NCBI RefSeq assembly: GCF_003014555.1
Contig: NZ_PYGE01000009.1
Span: 1 to 64,000 of the forward strand
From: Haloactinopolyspora alba
GTDB taxonomy: Bacteria; Actinomycetota; Actinomycetes; Jiangellales; Jiangellaceae
Length of the DNA: 64,000 nt
Direction: 5' to 3'
Positions 63,026 to 64,000 of the stretch are shown here, in pieces; positions within the stretch are counted from its first letter, which is position 1; each line of letters starts with the position of its first letter. Made by a program: the position numbers and the translations under genes. The notes below the pieces were generated by a model that saw only the letters and a list, made by a program, of their open reading frames with translations, did no database searches and had not been told where the DNA came from.

Positions 63026-64000
63026 TCAGCTGGCCCAGGCCATGAGCGACTCGTTGCGGCGCGGGTCCCGCAGCAGCATCAGCGCGTGCTTCTCGAGCTG
63101 GCGCACCCGTTCGCGGGACACGCCGACCTCGTCGGCGACGTCCTGCAGCGTGTGCTCGTGGCCGTCCTCGAGCCCGTAGCGCATGCCGATGATCTTCGCC
63201 TCGCGTGTGGGCAGCGAGTTCAGCACCGTGCGCAGCTGGTCGGTCAGCGCCTGCCGCTCGACCAGCTCGCTGGCCTGGATGACGTCGTCGTCCTCGATCA
63301 GTTCACCGATGTTGGACTCGCCGTCGTCGCCGATGGGTGTGTCCAGGCTGAGCGGGTCGCGCGAGACCCGGCGCAGCTCGCTGACCTTCTCGACCGGAAG
63401 GCCGGCCTCTTCGGCGACCTCCTCGACCGTCGGGTCGCGGCCCAGCAGGCGCTGCAGGTCGCGGTCGATGCGGTGCAGCTTGGCGACGGTCTCGGACACG
63501 TGTACCGGGAGCCGGACGGTCCGGGTCTGCTCGGCCAGGCCGCGCTGGATGGCCTGCCGGATCCACCACGTCGCGTAGGTGGAGAACTTGAAGCCCTTCG
63601 CGTAGTCGAACTTCTCGACCGCGCGGATCAGGCCGAGGTTGCCCTCCTGGATGACGTCGAGGAACGGCAGCCCGCGGCCGGAAAGCTTGCGCGCGACCGA
63701 GACGACCAGGCGTAGGTTGGCACGGATCATGTGATCGCGCGCGGAGTGACCGTCGCGGACGATGGCCTCGAGCTCACGGCGGTCGTTGTCGGACAGCTGG
63801 TTCCGGCGCTCACCCGCATCGGAGTTACCGGCGAGTAGCTGCTCCGCAAACACGCCGGCTTCGATACGCTTGGCGAGCTCGACCTCTTCCGCGGCCGTGA
63901 GCAGCTGCGTCGAACCGAGCTGTGCGAGATACCGACCGACCAGGTCGGGCTCGCCCTCGGAACGCGCGCTGTCACTGCGCCGCGGCTTGTCAGTGCCGCC
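63026..64000 (-). CDS. RNA polymerase sigma-70 factor, group 1/2 (RpoD/SigB/Hrd type), 5' end outside window
   Basis: 325 codons are visible; the frame is open to the window edge, so the start lies beyond 64000. Region 1.2 (DLVGRYLAQLGSTQLLTAAEEVELAKRIEAG), region 2 (DVIQEGNLGLIRAVEKFDYAKGFKFSTYATWWIRQAI), region 3 and region 4 (HTLQDVADEVGVSRERVRQLEKHALMLLR) are complete. Length and short region 1 fit a SigB/HrdB-like principal or alternative primary sigma. A GTG at 63853 could be mistaken for a start, but region 1.2 continues upstream of it. Confidence 0.9.
   Translation of the reverse strand, partial: GGTDKPRRSDSARSEGEPDLVGRYLAQLGSTQLLTAAEEVELAKRIEAGVFAEQLLAGNSDAGERRNQLSDNDRRELEAIVRDGHSARDHMIRANLRLVVSVARKLSGRGLPFLDVIQEGNLGLIRAVEKFDYAKGFKFSTYATWWIRQAIQRGLAEQTRTVRLPVHVSETVAKLHRIDRDLQRLLGRDPTVEEVAEEAGLPVEKVSELRRVSRDPLSLDTPIGDDGESNIGELIEDDDVIQASELVERQALTDQLRTVLNSLPTREAKIIGMRYGLEDGHEHTLQDVADEVGVSRERVRQLEKHALMLLRDPRRNESLMAWAS

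Overview
The window is GC-rich throughout, with dense GTG/TTG starts, overlapping ATGA/GTGA gene junctions, many secreted lipoproteins and several sugar ABC importers. This points to a free-living saprophytic actinobacterium. Gene content resembles Kribbella/Jiangella-type soil actinobacteria; this placement is inferred from gene families only. No phage, insertion sequence, CRISPR array or replication origin was seen.

Layout. (1) 1-9.8 kb: housekeeping and redox genes: a D-lactate/glycolate-type FAD/Fe-S dehydrogenase, an SDR enzyme, a fused cytochrome b/molybdenum-cofactor oxidoreductase followed by a GH15 hydrolase, and a membrane protein plus Crp/Fnr regulator. (2) 9.9-17.8 kb: a ROK regulator, a three-gene sugar importer, a small GH15 enzyme and a cytoplasmic GH31 enzyme. 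The order matches what is known for catabolism of the cyclic tetraglucoside cyclobis-(1->6)-alpha-nigerosyl via isomaltose. (3) 17.9-32.7 kb: the most unusual block. A LacI regulator lies between a leftward operon (secreted heparinase-like lyase with two chitin-binding-type modules, then a fused MurQ etherase/sugar kinase) and a rightward operon (dipeptide-type importer and a polysaccharide pyruvyl transferase-like protein). Both operons share an identical 20-bp operator placed next to near-identical promoters.

(4) 32.7-42 kb: a frameshifted gene remnant, two tRNAs, a lipoprotein, an MBL-fold/ArsR-rhodanese pair behind a palindromic operator, an alkyltransferase-like protein, a secreted beta-propeller, an ECF sigma factor, an AraC-type regulator and a RibD-like reductase. 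(5) 42-47.6 kb: a Gfo/Idh-DUF993-isomerase operon of unknown sugar specificity, an AbiEi-like/DUF559 protein and a LacI regulator; matching operators link that regulator to the operon. (6) 47.7-58 kb: a myo-inositol catabolic operon with its own importer, lacking an obvious iolE. (7) 58-62.7 kb: a branched-chain amino-acid-type importer in which LivM and LivG are fused. (8) 63-64 kb: a primary-like (group 2) sigma factor cut by the window edge.

Non-coding structure is rich. At least three families of dispersed palindromic elements sit between genes: 59-nt hairpins, hairpins with 23-bp arms around a shared core, and ~97-nt long inverted repeats. One copy lies inside a coding sequence, in the linker between two domains. 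Arms differ between copies but stay self-complementary, which suggests selection on the folded form.
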